Assembly: GCF_002846205.1 (NCBI RefSeq)
Contig: NZ_PHKV01000004.1
Coordinates: forward strand, 186,001 to 250,000
Reading direction: 5' to 3'
DNA length: 64,000 nt
DNA from: Xanthomonas prunicola
GTDB taxonomy: Bacteria; Pseudomonadota; Gammaproteobacteria; Xanthomonadales; Xanthomonadaceae
Part shown: one piece after another, positions 1 through 8,176 of the stretch
Numbering within the stretch: position 1 is the stretch's first letter
Layout: every line of letters begins with the position of its first letter
Position numbers and translations under genes: made by a program
The notes under the pieces: model-generated
Databases searched by the model: none
What the model was told of the DNA's origin: nothing
The model's input: only the letters and a program-made list of their open reading frames with translations

Positions 1-5
1 AAGGA

Positions 6-1304
6 TCAGCCAGCCAGACGCACTTGATTACGGCCGCCGGCCTTGGCCAGATACAGGTGCTTGTCTGCTTCGTTCAACAGGTGATGCAACGACTGGTCGC
101 TTTCGCTGGCGATGCACACGCCGATGCTGACCGTCATGCTCAGCGTTTCCTCGCCCACGCGCACGCGCAGCGCGCTGATGCGTTCACGCAGCGTCTCGAA
201 ATAGCTGGTTGCATTGGCCGCATCCAGGCCGGGCACCAGTAGGCAGAATTCTTCGCCGCCGAAGCGCGCCACCAGATCCTGCGGCCGTGCATGCCCGGAG
301 ACCGAAGCGGCCACCGCACGCAGCGCCTGGTCGCCAGCTTCGTGTCCCCAGGTGTCGTTGATGTGCTTGAAGTGGTCGATATCCACCATTGCCGCGGTCA
401 CCGTCTGGTCCTGCGACAACAGTGTCGGAATGACGCGCTGGCTTTGTTCCAGGAAGTAACGTCGGTTGGGCAAGCCGGTGAGGAAGTCGCGGGTGGCCAG
501 ATCCTGCAGCGTGCCGATCAGTTCCAGCTGGTCCACGTTCTGCGAAACGCGGCAGAAGAATTCTTCGCGCGAAAATGGCTTGCGCAGGAAATCGTTGGCG
601 CCGTTCTTCAAGAAGCGCGGAATCAGCGACGAATCGCTGTTACCGGAAATGCCAATCACCGCCACCTTGTCGCGCGAGCGGATCGCACGCAGCCGGCGGG
701 TGAATTCGACGCCATCCATCCCAGGCATTTCCTGGTCGACGATGGTCAGACGAATGTCGGGGTCGCGTTCGATCGCTTCCAACCCCGCAGCGCCGTCGGC
801 CGCCAGCACCACGCGGTAGCCGTACATCGACAGCAAGGCGCCGGCATAGGTGCGGGCCGACAGCGAATCGTCCACCACCAGCGCGGCGATGCGGCGATTG
901 CGCTCCAGGCGCTGCACCAGCCAGGCCAGGTATTCGATGCTGCCCGGTGCGTTTTTCAGCACGTAATCGATGATCTGCTGCTGCAGCACGCGCTGGCGCA
1001 GATCTTCATCGTACACGCCGCTGACCACCACGGTGGGCAGTTTGCGCGAAAGAAAGAATTCCACAACCTTGTCGCGGTCGCCGTCGACCAGCACCAGGCC
1101 GGTCAGGACCAGGAACCAGCCGTCCTCTTCGTCGAGTACGCGCGCAGCTTCGGCCAGGGTCGAGACGACCGTGACCTGCAGTTCCACGCGTTGCTCGATG
1201 GCTTCGCGCAGCATGCTGGTGAACGTGCGCGAGTTCTCCACCAACAGCACACGCTGCGGCAGGACTGCGCTTTCACTGTTGCGATGTAGGGTACCTGGGG
1301 ACAT
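6..1304 (-). CDS. PleD-like response regulator with GGDEF (diguanylate cyclase) output
   Basis: This 432-residue cytoplasmic signalling protein has two receiver-like domains and a C-terminal GGDEF domain. Receiver 1 (about residues 18-135) looks unable to take a phosphate: the acidic pair reads VENS and a Thr (about residue 68) sits where the acceptor Asp is expected. Receiver 2 (about 140-255) is complete, with D145/D146, acceptor D190 in IVDQEMPGMDG and K242 in RKPF. The cyclase domain has DFLTGLPNRR, a GGEEF active site (349-353) and an RPQD inhibitory site (340-343) exactly five residues before it. It is therefore expected to make cyclic di-GMP when phosphorylated on receiver 2, with product feedback inhibition. 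The ATG at 1304 is the only good start. No cognate kinase gene is visible beside it. The family call is firm; the input signal is unknown. Confidence 0.93.
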   Translation of the reverse strand: MSPGTLHRNSESAVLPQRVLLVENSRTFTSMLREAIEQRVELQVTVVSTLAEAARVLDEEDGWFLVLTGLVLVDGDRDKVVEFFLSRKLPTVVVSGVYDEDLRQRVLQQQIIDYVLKNAPGSIEYLAWLVQRLERNRRIAALVVDDSLSARTYAGALLSMYGYRVVLAADGAAGLEAIERDPDIRLTIVDQEMPGMDGVEFTRRLRAIRSRDKVAVIGISGNSDSSLIPRFLKNGANDFLRKPFSREEFFCRVSQNVDQLELIGTLQDLATRDFLTGLPNRRYFLEQSQRVIPTLLSQDQTVTAAMVDIDHFKHINDTWGHEAGDQALRAVAASVSGHARPQDLVARFGGEEFCLLVPGLDAANATSYFETLRERISALRVRVGEETLSMTVSIGVCIASESDQSLHHLLNEADKHLYLAKAGGRNQVRLAG

Positions 1305-1388
1305 CGGCTGGCCGTGTGGATCGAACCGTCAGATCAGCTAACGGCTCTGCTCGTCAAAACTTGAGCACCGCGTTCCAAAGCGCGCCGA

Positions 1389-2705
1389 TCACCACAGCGC
1401 ATCGCGCAGCCGATACCAGCTCATCGCGGCCACCAGCAGCGGAGTGCGCAGCCGCTGCCCGCCCGGGAACGGACGGTGCGGGATGCGTTCGAACACGTCC
1501 AGGCGCTGGCTCTGGCCGGCGATGGCCTCGGCGATGACATGGCCGGCCAGGCCGGTGGCAGCCACGCCATGCCCTGAGAAGCCCTGCGCGAAGTACAGGT
1601 TTGGCGCCAGCCGGCCCCAATGCGGTGCACGGTTGCGCGAGATGTCTACGTAGCCGCCCCACAGCGTTTCCAGCGGTACATCGTGCAGCTGCGGAAATAC
1701 CGTGTGCATGCGCTGGGTCATCAGGCGCTGCAGGCCCGCGGGCGGGCGCGAGGAGTAGCTGGCACGCCCGCCGAACAGCAGGCGGTGGTCGGCACTGAGC
1801 CGGTAGTAATCCAGTGCCCAGTTGGTATCGGCCACCGCCATGTCGTTGGCGATCAGTGCGCGCGCGCGCGCTTGGCCCAGCGGCGGTGTCGCACCGACAT
1901 AGGTACCGACCGGCATGATGCGGTGCTCCAGCGTCGGGGCGATGCCGTGCAGCAGGGCATTGCCGGCGATCACCCCGAAGTCGGCGGTGACGCTGCCGTG
2001 GGCGGTGTGCATGACCACGCGTGCGCCTGGCTGCTGCCTGGTGACCGCTGAGTCTTCATAGATGCGCACGCCGGCGGCCAGCGCGGCCCGTACCAGGCCC
2101 AGCGCATAGGCCAGCGGATGCAGATGGCCGCTGGCAGGGTCGAACATCGCGCCCAGATACAGCGGGCTGTCCAGCACCTGGCGGGTACGGGCGCGGTCCC
2201 ACCATTCCAGCGGGTAGGCGTAGCGTTCGGCCATGCGCACGATGCCGTGCTGCAGCGCCTGCGCCTGACGTGGTTTCAGCGGAACATGCGCATGGCCGTC
2301 GCGCCAGTCGCAGGCGATGGCATGGCGGGCGATGCGCGCACGCAGCAGACGCATGCCGTCCCGGGAGAAATCGAACAGCAGGCGTGCATCGTCGTTGCCG
2401 ACCAGCGCTTCCAGCGTCTCCTGCTCGCAACCGTAGCCAACGATGGCCTGGCCGCCATTGCGCCCGGACGCGCCCCAGCCCACGCGCCGGGCTTCCAGCA
2501 CGATGACGGTGTAACCGGCCTCGGCCAGCGCCAGCGCGGCGGTCAGGCCGGTATAGCCGCCGCCGAGAATGCAGACATCGGCATGTACGGCGCCTTGCAG
2601 GCGTGGCTGCGGGGGCAGGGCCGGCGTGCTGCGCGCGTACCAGCTGTCCGGATAGCCGGTGCCCGGTGGCTCACTGTGCGGCAGGGGCGCGTGCGGGCGA
2701 GCCAT
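1389..2705 (-). CDS. puuB: FAD-dependent amine oxidase, probable gamma-glutamylputrescine oxidase
   Basis: This DadA/PuuB-type flavoprotein (438 residues from the ATG at 2705) has an N-terminal FAD-binding loop, ILGGGYTGLTAALALAEAG, at about residues 47-65. The C-terminal part carries GFSGHG and GLAGHVIAEAI motifs typical of this oxidase family. In the Puu pathway PuuB oxidises gamma-glutamylputrescine to gamma-glutamyl-aminobutyraldehyde. The start overlaps the stop of the upstream glutamine-synthetase-like gene in a TGATG arrangement, so the two are probably translationally coupled. The specific substrate is inferred from the neighbours (GS-like ligase, PuuD, PotF); the fold alone would also fit other glycine/D-amino-acid oxidases. 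No linked aldehyde dehydrogenase of PuuC type is seen; the dehydrogenase at 17708-19072 may serve the pathway. Confidence 0.85.
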   Translation of the reverse strand: MARPHAPLPHSEPPGTGYPDSWYARSTPALPPQPRLQGAVHADVCILGGGYTGLTAALALAEAGYTVIVLEARRVGWGASGRNGGQAIVGYGCEQETLEALVGNDDARLLFDFSRDGMRLLRARIARHAIACDWRDGHAHVPLKPRQAQALQHGIVRMAERYAYPLEWWDRARTRQVLDSPLYLGAMFDPASGHLHPLAYALGLVRAALAAGVRIYEDSAVTRQQPGARVVMHTAHGSVTADFGVIAGNALLHGIAPTLEHRIMPVGTYVGATPPLGQARARALIANDMAVADTNWALDYYRLSADHRLLFGGRASYSSRPPAGLQRLMTQRMHTVFPQLHDVPLETLWGGYVDISRNRAPHWGRLAPNLYFAQGFSGHGVAATGLAGHVIAEAIAGQSQRLDVFERIPHRPFPGGQRLRTPLLVAAMSWYRLRDALW

Positions 2706-4084
2706 CACACGGTGCGCAGGTACCGCGCGTAATCCAGGTCGGGCACCTGCGCCTGGTAGTCGAGCAACTCGCGTTGTTTTTGCTGGCCGAACACATGCTG
2801 GAATTGCGTGCCGAGCTGCTCGCCGATGAAGTCGCTGCCAAGAAACGCATCCACCGCGGCTTGCCAGGTGCGCGGGGTGAATACCGACTGCGCGTACGCA
2901 TTGCCGCTGATGGGCGCAGTGGGTTCGGCCGGCTTGCGCAGGCCGTCCAGCATCGCGGCAAGCACGGCTGCAGCCGCCAGATACGGATTGGCATCGGCGC
3001 CGGCAATGCGGTGCTCGATACGGGTGTTGTGTGCATCGCTATGCGGGATGCGCAGTGCCACCGTGCGGTTGTTGAAGCCCCAGCTTGCATCCAGCGGCAC
3101 GAAGGCATTGCTGACGAAGCGCCGATAGCTGTTGGCATGCGGGGCAAACAACAGCAGTGAGGCATCCGCATGCCGCTGCAGCCCGGCAATGGCGTGGCGC
3201 AGCGGGTCTGCAGGCGTATTGGCAGCGCTGGCCAGCACGTTGTGCCCGGCGTCATCGAGCAGGCTCACATGCAGATGCAACCCGCTGCCGGCCTGGCCGG
3301 GGAATGGCTTGGCCATGAAACTGGCAAGCGTGCCCTGCTGCTGCGCGATCGCCTTGATGGTGCGCTTGAGCAGGATCGCCTCATCGCAGGCGGCGACCGC
3401 GTCGGGGCGATGTTGCAGATTGATTTCGAACTGGCCGGGCGCGTACTCGGCGACGGCGGTGTCGGCCGGAATGCCTTGCTGCCTGCAGGCCGCGGTGACT
3501 GCGTCGGTGAAGCCGCGCTGGTCGTCCAGATCCTGTAGCGAATACACCTGGGTACTGTCGTTGCGTTCGCCGGTGAGCGGGTCGCGCGGGGTTTGCGGCC
3601 GCCCCTGCGCATCGGCCACCGCATCGAACAGATAGAACTCCAGCTCCATTGCGATCACCGGGGTCAGGCCGAGCGCGCCAAATCCCTGCAACACGCGCTG
3701 CAACACCGCACGCGGGGCGACCTCGAACAGCCCACCTTCGGGGGTATGCATCGCCATCAGCAGCTGCGCCATCGGCCGTGGCGCCCACGGCACCGGGCGC
3801 AGCGAACCTTCGATCGGCCGGCAGATGCGGTCGGCATCGCCAATGGCATAGCCAAGCCCGGTTTCTTCCACGGTGTTGCCGGTGATGTCGGTTGCAATGA
3901 GCGACATCGGCAGGCACACGCCATCGCGATAGACCTTGCTCAGTGCATCGGCGGTCACGCGCTTGCCGCGCAGCACGCCGTTAGTGTCGGGCAATAACAG
4001 ATCGACTGCTTCGCAACCGGCGATGCGCGCCAAGGTGCCGGCATCGGCAGCGGGCAGGGACGCGATGGAGTTCTCGGAAGCCAT
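2705..4084 (-). CDS. puuA: Glutamine-synthetase family protein, probable gamma-glutamylputrescine synthetase
   Basis: This is a 459-residue GS-fold ligase. The frame stays open upstream to 4435, but the ATG at 4084 (MASENSIASLP) gives the usual family length. The beta-grasp half is followed by the catalytic half, with MELEFYLFD, YAPGQFEINLQH, GSGLHLHVSL and NRTVALRIP, matching GS metal and ATP sites. In PuuA-type enzymes ATP drives ligation of glutamate to an amino group of putrescine, the first step of the Puu route. It shares a TGATG overlap with the oxidase gene downstream. It lies divergent to puuD, with 142 bp between the two starts that must hold both promoters; no clear operator was recognised there. 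A second GS-like gene at 4989-6374 is a paralogue, so the substrates (putrescine, spermidine or another amine) may be split between them. Confidence 0.88.
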   Translation of the reverse strand: MASENSIASLPAADAGTLARIAGCEAVDLLLPDTNGVLRGKRVTADALSKVYRDGVCLPMSLIATDITGNTVEETGLGYAIGDADRICRPIEGSLRPVPWAPRPMAQLLMAMHTPEGGLFEVAPRAVLQRVLQGFGALGLTPVIAMELEFYLFDAVADAQGRPQTPRDPLTGERNDSTQVYSLQDLDDQRGFTDAVTAACRQQGIPADTAVAEYAPGQFEINLQHRPDAVAACDEAILLKRTIKAIAQQQGTLASFMAKPFPGQAGSGLHLHVSLLDDAGHNVLASAANTPADPLRHAIAGLQRHADASLLLFAPHANSYRRFVSNAFVPLDASWGFNNRTVALRIPHSDAHNTRIEHRIAGADANPYLAAAAVLAAMLDGLRKPAEPTAPISGNAYAQSVFTPRTWQAAVDAFLGSDFIGEQLGTQFQHVFGQQKQRELLDYQAQVPDLDYARYLRTV

Positions 4085-4226
4085 GGGCACACCTGCGTAG
4101 TCGCCGCGCAGAGTAGCAAAGCGCACGTGAGCAATCGCAAGCGCAGCGGCGCGCTTGGCAATGCCGGCGATGGCGCGGTAAGTTCGACCGTGTCGACGTT
4201 CCACCCAACGCATTGGATTTTCGCGT

Positions 4227-4982
4227 ATGGCTGTCGTTCCGCTGGTCGGCCTGCCGACTGATCGCATCCTGCAAGGGGCGCACCCGTTCCTGGCCGCCGG
4301 CGAGAAGTACATCCGCGCGGTGGCCGAGGCCGCCGGTGCGATGCCGGTGCTGTTGCCCAGCCTGCAGCCGGCATTGGAGGCAAGCACGTGGCTGGAGCGC
4401 TTGGACGGGCTGCTGCTGACCGGTGCGGTCAGCAATGTGGAGCCGCATCACTACTGCGATGAGCCCAGTTGGGAAGGCAACCCGCACGATCCGGCGCGCG
4501 ATGCCACCACCCTTGGGCTGATCCCGCAGGCGCTGGCACGCGGATTGCCGGTGCTGGCGATCTGCCGCGGCTTGCAGGAGGTTAACGTGGCGCTGGGCGG
4601 GCGACTGCATCAGCGCGTGCATGACGTCCCCGGTCTGGCCGACCACCGCGAGGATCCCAGGGCACCCTTGGACACGCAATACGGCCCGGCGCACGCGGTG
4701 CACCTGCATGCCGGTGGCTGGTTGGCCGGCATGAACGGCAGCGCAGAGGTGTGGGTGAATTCGCTGCATGGGCAAGGCATTGCCCTGCTGGCCGAGGGGC
4801 TGTTGATCGAAGCCACCGCGCCGGATGGTTTGATCGAAGCCTTCCGTGGCCCTGGCCCGGGCTTTCTGCTGGCAGTGCAGTGGCATCCGGAATGGCGTGT
4901 CACACAGCATCCGTTCTACCGTGCCATCTTTCAGGCCTTCGGCGAGGCCTGTCGCCAATACGCCGCGCAACGCGGCAAGTGA
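4227..4982 (+). CDS. puuD: Gamma-glutamyl-GABA hydrolase (class I glutamine amidotransferase-like)
   Basis: This 251-residue peptidase C26 family protein has a nucleophile elbow AICRGLQEVNVALGG, with the catalytic Cys at about residue 113. The partner His-Glu lies in QWHPEWR near residue 218. PuuD releases GABA and glutamate from gamma-glutamyl-GABA, the last gamma-glutamylated intermediate of the putrescine pathway. The ATG at 4227 has no strong ribosome site in front of it, but the next methionines would remove core structure. The gene starts a plus-strand run with the second GS-like gene only 6 bp downstream, suggesting one operon. The family is clear; the substrate follows from context. 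Confidence 0.9.
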   Translation: MAVVPLVGLPTDRILQGAHPFLAAGEKYIRAVAEAAGAMPVLLPSLQPALEASTWLERLDGLLLTGAVSNVEPHHYCDEPSWEGNPHDPARDATTLGLIPQALARGLPVLAICRGLQEVNVALGGRLHQRVHDVPGLADHREDPRAPLDTQYGPAHAVHLHAGGWLAGMNGSAEVWVNSLHGQGIALLAEGLLIEATAPDGLIEAFRGPGPGFLLAVQWHPEWRVTQHPFYRAIFQAFGEACRQYAAQRGK

Positions 4983-4988
4983 GGTTGC

Positions 4989-6374
4989 ATGTCCATCCGT
5001 ACACGTTCGCGCAAAACGACGCCCAAGCAGCCGGAGAGTGCGCTGCGCCGCTGGCTCAAGGAGCGCAGCATTACCGAGGTGGAATGCCTGGTGCCGGATA
5101 TCACCGGCAACGCACGCGGCAAGATCATTCCTGCCGACAAGTTCTCGCATGACTACGGTACGCGCCTGCCCGAAGGCATCTTCGCCACCACCGTTACCGG
5201 CGATTTTCCGGATGACTATTACGAACTGACCTCACCTTCGGATTCGGACATGCATCTGCGTCCGGATGCCAGCACCGTGCGCATGGTGCCGTGGGCGGCA
5301 GACCCCACGGCGCAGGTCATCCACGACTGCTATACCAAGGATGGCGAGCCGCACGAACTTGCCCCGCGCAATGTGCTGCGCCGCGTGCTGGATGCCTATG
5401 CACAGGTCAAGTTGCAACCGGTGGTGGCGCCGGAACTGGAATTCTTTCTGGTGCAGAAGAACACCGACCCCGACTTTCCGTTATTGCCGCCGGCAGGACG
5501 CTCGGGTCGCCCGGAAACTGCGCGGCAGTCGTATTCGATCGATGCGGTCAACGAGTTCGACCCGATCCTGGACCTGATGTACGACTACTGCGATGCGATG
5601 GAACTGGACGTGGATACCCTGATCCACGAATCCGGTGCCGCGCAGCTGGAAGTCAACTTCACCCATGCCGATCCGCTGTCGCGTGCGGACCAGGTCTTCC
5701 TGTTCAAACGCACCATGCGCGAGGCTGCGCTGCGACATGGCGTGTACGCCACATTCCTGGCCAAGCCGATGGAAACCGAGCCCGGCAGTGCGATGCATAT
5801 TCACCAGAGCCTGCTGCATGCCGTCACCGGCAAGAACGTGTTCAGCGGCAAACGCGAGGGCGGCTTCAGCGATACCTTCGCGCATTATCTGGGCGGGTTG
5901 CAGAAATACATTCCGATGGCGATGGGGCTGCTGGCCCCGAACGTCAATTCATATCGTCGACTGATGTTCGGTGAGGTGTCGCCGAGCAATGTGCTGTGGG
6001 GTTTCGACAACCGTACGTGCGGGCTGCGGGTGCCGATCGATGCGCCGCAGAACATGCGGGTGGAAAGTCGCTTCGCCGGCTCCGATGCGAACCCGTATCT
6101 GGCGATGGCGGCAACGCTGGCCTGCGGATTGTTGGGAATTCGCGAAAAGCTCGAACCGACCGCGCCGATCAGCAGCAATGGCAAGCAGCAAGGCTACGAT
6201 TTGCCGCGCTCGCTGGGCGAAGCGTTGGATGAGCTGGAAGGCTGCGAGGCCTTGCAGGAGATGTTGGGGCAGCGCTTTGTGCGGGCCTATATCTCGGTGA
6301 AGCGGAAGGAGTACGAGACCTTCTTTCGGGTGATCAGTTCGTGGGAGCGGGAGTTCTTGTTGTTGAATGTGTGA
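4989..6374 (+). CDS. Second glutamine-synthetase family ligase (PuuA-like paralogue)
   Basis: This is a 461-residue GS-fold ligase with a family signature in order: the VPDITGNARGK segment near the N terminus, APELEFFLVQ, SGAAQLEVNF, GSAMHIHQSL, NSYRRLMFGEVSPSN and DNRTCGLRVP. It begins with ATG 6 bp after puuD behind a short purine-rich site (TGAGGT). It differs strongly from the ligase at 2705-4084, so it is not a recent duplicate. A likely role is gamma-glutamylation of a different polyamine or monoamine, as in bacteria that carry several PuuA/GlnA-like ligases. Housekeeping glutamine synthetase is unlikely given the Puu neighbours. No regulator gene is next to it. Confidence 0.88.
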   Translation: MSIRTRSRKTTPKQPESALRRWLKERSITEVECLVPDITGNARGKIIPADKFSHDYGTRLPEGIFATTVTGDFPDDYYELTSPSDSDMHLRPDASTVRMVPWAADPTAQVIHDCYTKDGEPHELAPRNVLRRVLDAYAQVKLQPVVAPELEFFLVQKNTDPDFPLLPPAGRSGRPETARQSYSIDAVNEFDPILDLMYDYCDAMELDVDTLIHESGAAQLEVNFTHADPLSRADQVFLFKRTMREAALRHGVYATFLAKPMETEPGSAMHIHQSLLHAVTGKNVFSGKREGGFSDTFAHYLGGLQKYIPMAMGLLAPNVNSYRRLMFGEVSPSNVLWGFDNRTCGLRVPIDAPQNMRVESRFAGSDANPYLAMAATLACGLLGIREKLEPTAPISSNGKQQGYDLPRSLGEALDELEGCEALQEMLGQRFVRAYISVKRKEYETFFRVISSWEREFLLLNV

Positions 6375-6412
6375 GGCGTTCTTGCGCCGCGCCGTGAGTG
6401 CAGTTGCCTTCT

Positions 6413-6450
6413 TCCGCAGGGAGAAGGTGCCAGAAGGGCGGATGTGGGTA
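6413..6450. repeat. Dispersed intergenic repeat, copy 1
   Basis: The non-coding gap 6375-6588 holds a segment with the core GGGAGAAGGTGCCAGAAGGG followed by CGGATGTGGG. A near match (GGGAGAACGTGCCCGAAGGG, then CGGATGAGGG) lies at 19142-19175. The two copies are in unrelated gaps, both just after a plus-strand gene, which is the pattern of a small dispersed palindromic element and not of coding sequence. Confidence 0.6.
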
Positions 6451-6458
6451 CGGCGTTG

Positions 6459-6487
6459 GCAAGGCTGGCTTCCCCACCAAGCCCACG
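6459..6487. repeat. Short hairpin-type repeat, copy 1
   Basis: The segment GGCAAGGCTGGCTTCCCCAC resembles the segment GGCAAGGCCGGCTTCGCCAC at 8123-8142. The second copy forms a clear hairpin, so this is likely a diverged copy of the same small intergenic element. It lies directly beyond the other dispersed repeat in this gap. Confidence 0.4.
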
Positions 6488-6588
6488 TTTCGTGCACGCA
6501 GCAGACCGCGGATGTCACGCGTCATGCCATCCACGAGGCAGCAACACGGCCCGGGTATGCTTGTAACTCCTCACGCGCGGAGTAGGTC

Positions 6589-7956
6589 GTGGATCCATCT
6601 GTGCTCAGCGCGTTGCAGCAGCTCGACGCCGCCCATCACCTGCATCCGTTCAACGACAACGCGGCATTGGCGCAGAAGGGTACACGCATTCTGACCCGTG
6701 GTGAGGGTGTGTACGTGTGGGATGCCGATGGCAACCAGTTGCTCGATGCGTTCGCTGGCCTGTGGTGCGTCAATGTGGGCTATGGGCGCAAGGAACTGGC
6801 GCAGGCCGCGGCGCGGCAGATGGAGCAGCTGGCCTACTACAACAGCTTCTTTCAATGCACCACCGAACCCACCATACAGTTGGCCGCCAAGCTGGCGGAG
6901 TTGGCCCCCGGCGATCTGAATCACGCGTTCTTCGCCAATTCCGGGTCGGAGGCCAACGACACCATCGTGCGCTTGGTGCGGCATTTCTGGGCGGTGCAGG
7001 GGCAGCCGCAAAAACGCATCTTCATTGGCCGCCATGATGGCTATCACGGCACCACCATGGCCGGGGCCAGCCTGGGTGGCATGAAGGGGATGCATCAGCA
7101 GGGCGGGTTGCCGATTGCCGATATCCACCACATCGCACCGCCGTATCACTTCGGCGATGGCGGCGAGATGGATCCGGAGCACTACGGGCTGCTTGCGGCG
7201 CGTCGTCTGGAGGACAAGATTGTCGAACTCGGGCCGGGGAATGTGGCCGCGTTTATCGGTGAGCCGATCATGGGCGCGATCGGCGTGTATCTCCCGCCGC
7301 GCAGTTACTGGCCGGAAATCGAGCGGATCTGCCGGCACTACGACGTGCTGCTGGTCGCCGATGAAGTGATCTGCGGGTTCGGGCGTACCGGGGAGTGGTT
7401 CGGTGCGGACTATTTCGGTTTCCAGCCCGACGTGATGACGCTGGCCAAAGGCATCACCTCCGGCTACATCCCGCTGGCGGCAGCGATGTTCAATGACCGC
7501 GTAGCCGGTGTGCTCAAGACCCAAGGTGGCGAACTGGCCCACGGTGGCACGTACGCCGGGCATCCAGTGTGCGCAGCGGTGGCGTTGGAGAACCTGCGCC
7601 TGTTACAGGACGAAGGCATTGTCGAGACCGCGCGCACGCAGGTTGCGCCGTACCTAGCGCAGCGCTGGGCTGCGCTGGGCGAGCACCGGCTGGTCGGCGA
7701 GGCGCGCATTGCCGGGCTGGTCGGCGCACTGGAACTGGTGCCGGACAAGCAGCGCCGCGGCGTGTATTTCCCGGGGCGCGGGCGGATCGGGGCGATGTGC
7801 CGCGATTTCGCACTGCGGCGGGGTCTGATCCTGCGCGCGACCTACGATGCCATGCTGCTGTCGCCGCCGTTGATCATCACCCGCACGCAGGTCGATGAGC
7901 TCTTCGAGAAGGCCTGGTCTGCGCTGGACGACACGGCGCAGGCGCTGGGCAGATAG
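6589..7956 (+). CDS. Class III PLP aminotransferase, probable putrescine/omega-amino acid:pyruvate transaminase
   Basis: This 455-residue fold-type I transaminase has the family signature around the PLP lysine, with DEVICGFGRTG (about residues 258-268) and MTLAKGITSGYIPL, where Lys (about 287) should form the Schiff base. It resembles SpuC and omega-amino-acid:pyruvate aminotransferases. It could deaminate putrescine to 4-aminobutanal directly or convert GABA to succinate semialdehyde, which the dehydrogenase at 17708-19072 would oxidise. Translation appears to begin at a GTG (6589) preceded by GGAG; no in-frame ATG gives a full domain. The 214-bp gap upstream holds two short repeats. Exact amine specificity cannot be read from sequence. 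Confidence 0.88.
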   Translation: MDPSVLSALQQLDAAHHLHPFNDNAALAQKGTRILTRGEGVYVWDADGNQLLDAFAGLWCVNVGYGRKELAQAAARQMEQLAYYNSFFQCTTEPTIQLAAKLAELAPGDLNHAFFANSGSEANDTIVRLVRHFWAVQGQPQKRIFIGRHDGYHGTTMAGASLGGMKGMHQQGGLPIADIHHIAPPYHFGDGGEMDPEHYGLLAARRLEDKIVELGPGNVAAFIGEPIMGAIGVYLPPRSYWPEIERICRHYDVLLVADEVICGFGRTGEWFGADYFGFQPDVMTLAKGITSGYIPLAAAMFNDRVAGVLKTQGGELAHGGTYAGHPVCAAVALENLRLLQDEGIVETARTQVAPYLAQRWAALGEHRLVGEARIAGLVGALELVPDKQRRGVYFPGRGRIGAMCRDFALRRGLILRATYDAMLLSPPLIITRTQVDELFEKAWSALDDTAQALGR

Positions 7957-8122
7957 CGCGACGCGCACGCACCACCAGCACTGCTGGGGAATGCAAGAGA
8001 GCGGTGACGCCCGTACGCGAGCATCGGCGCCGCTCATCACCTGCCGCGCTCGCCAAGCGGCGATGTCCTGCTGTGCCAGCCCCGGCTGCGCTGGGCAAAC
8101 CAGGCCGCGGTGCGTAGGCTGG

Positions 8123-8150
8123 GGCAAGGCCGGCTTCGCCACCGGCCGCC
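8123..8150. repeat. Short hairpin-type repeat, copy 2
   Basis: GGCCGG at 8128-8133 pairs with CCGGCC at 8142-8147 across an 8-nt loop. It is a related copy of the element at 6459-6487. It stands between the aminotransferase and the potF-like gene and has no T-tract, so it is a repeat and mRNA-stability candidate and not a standard terminator. Confidence 0.45.
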
Positions 8151-8176
8151 CACATCGCGCTGCCCCGGAGACCCAC

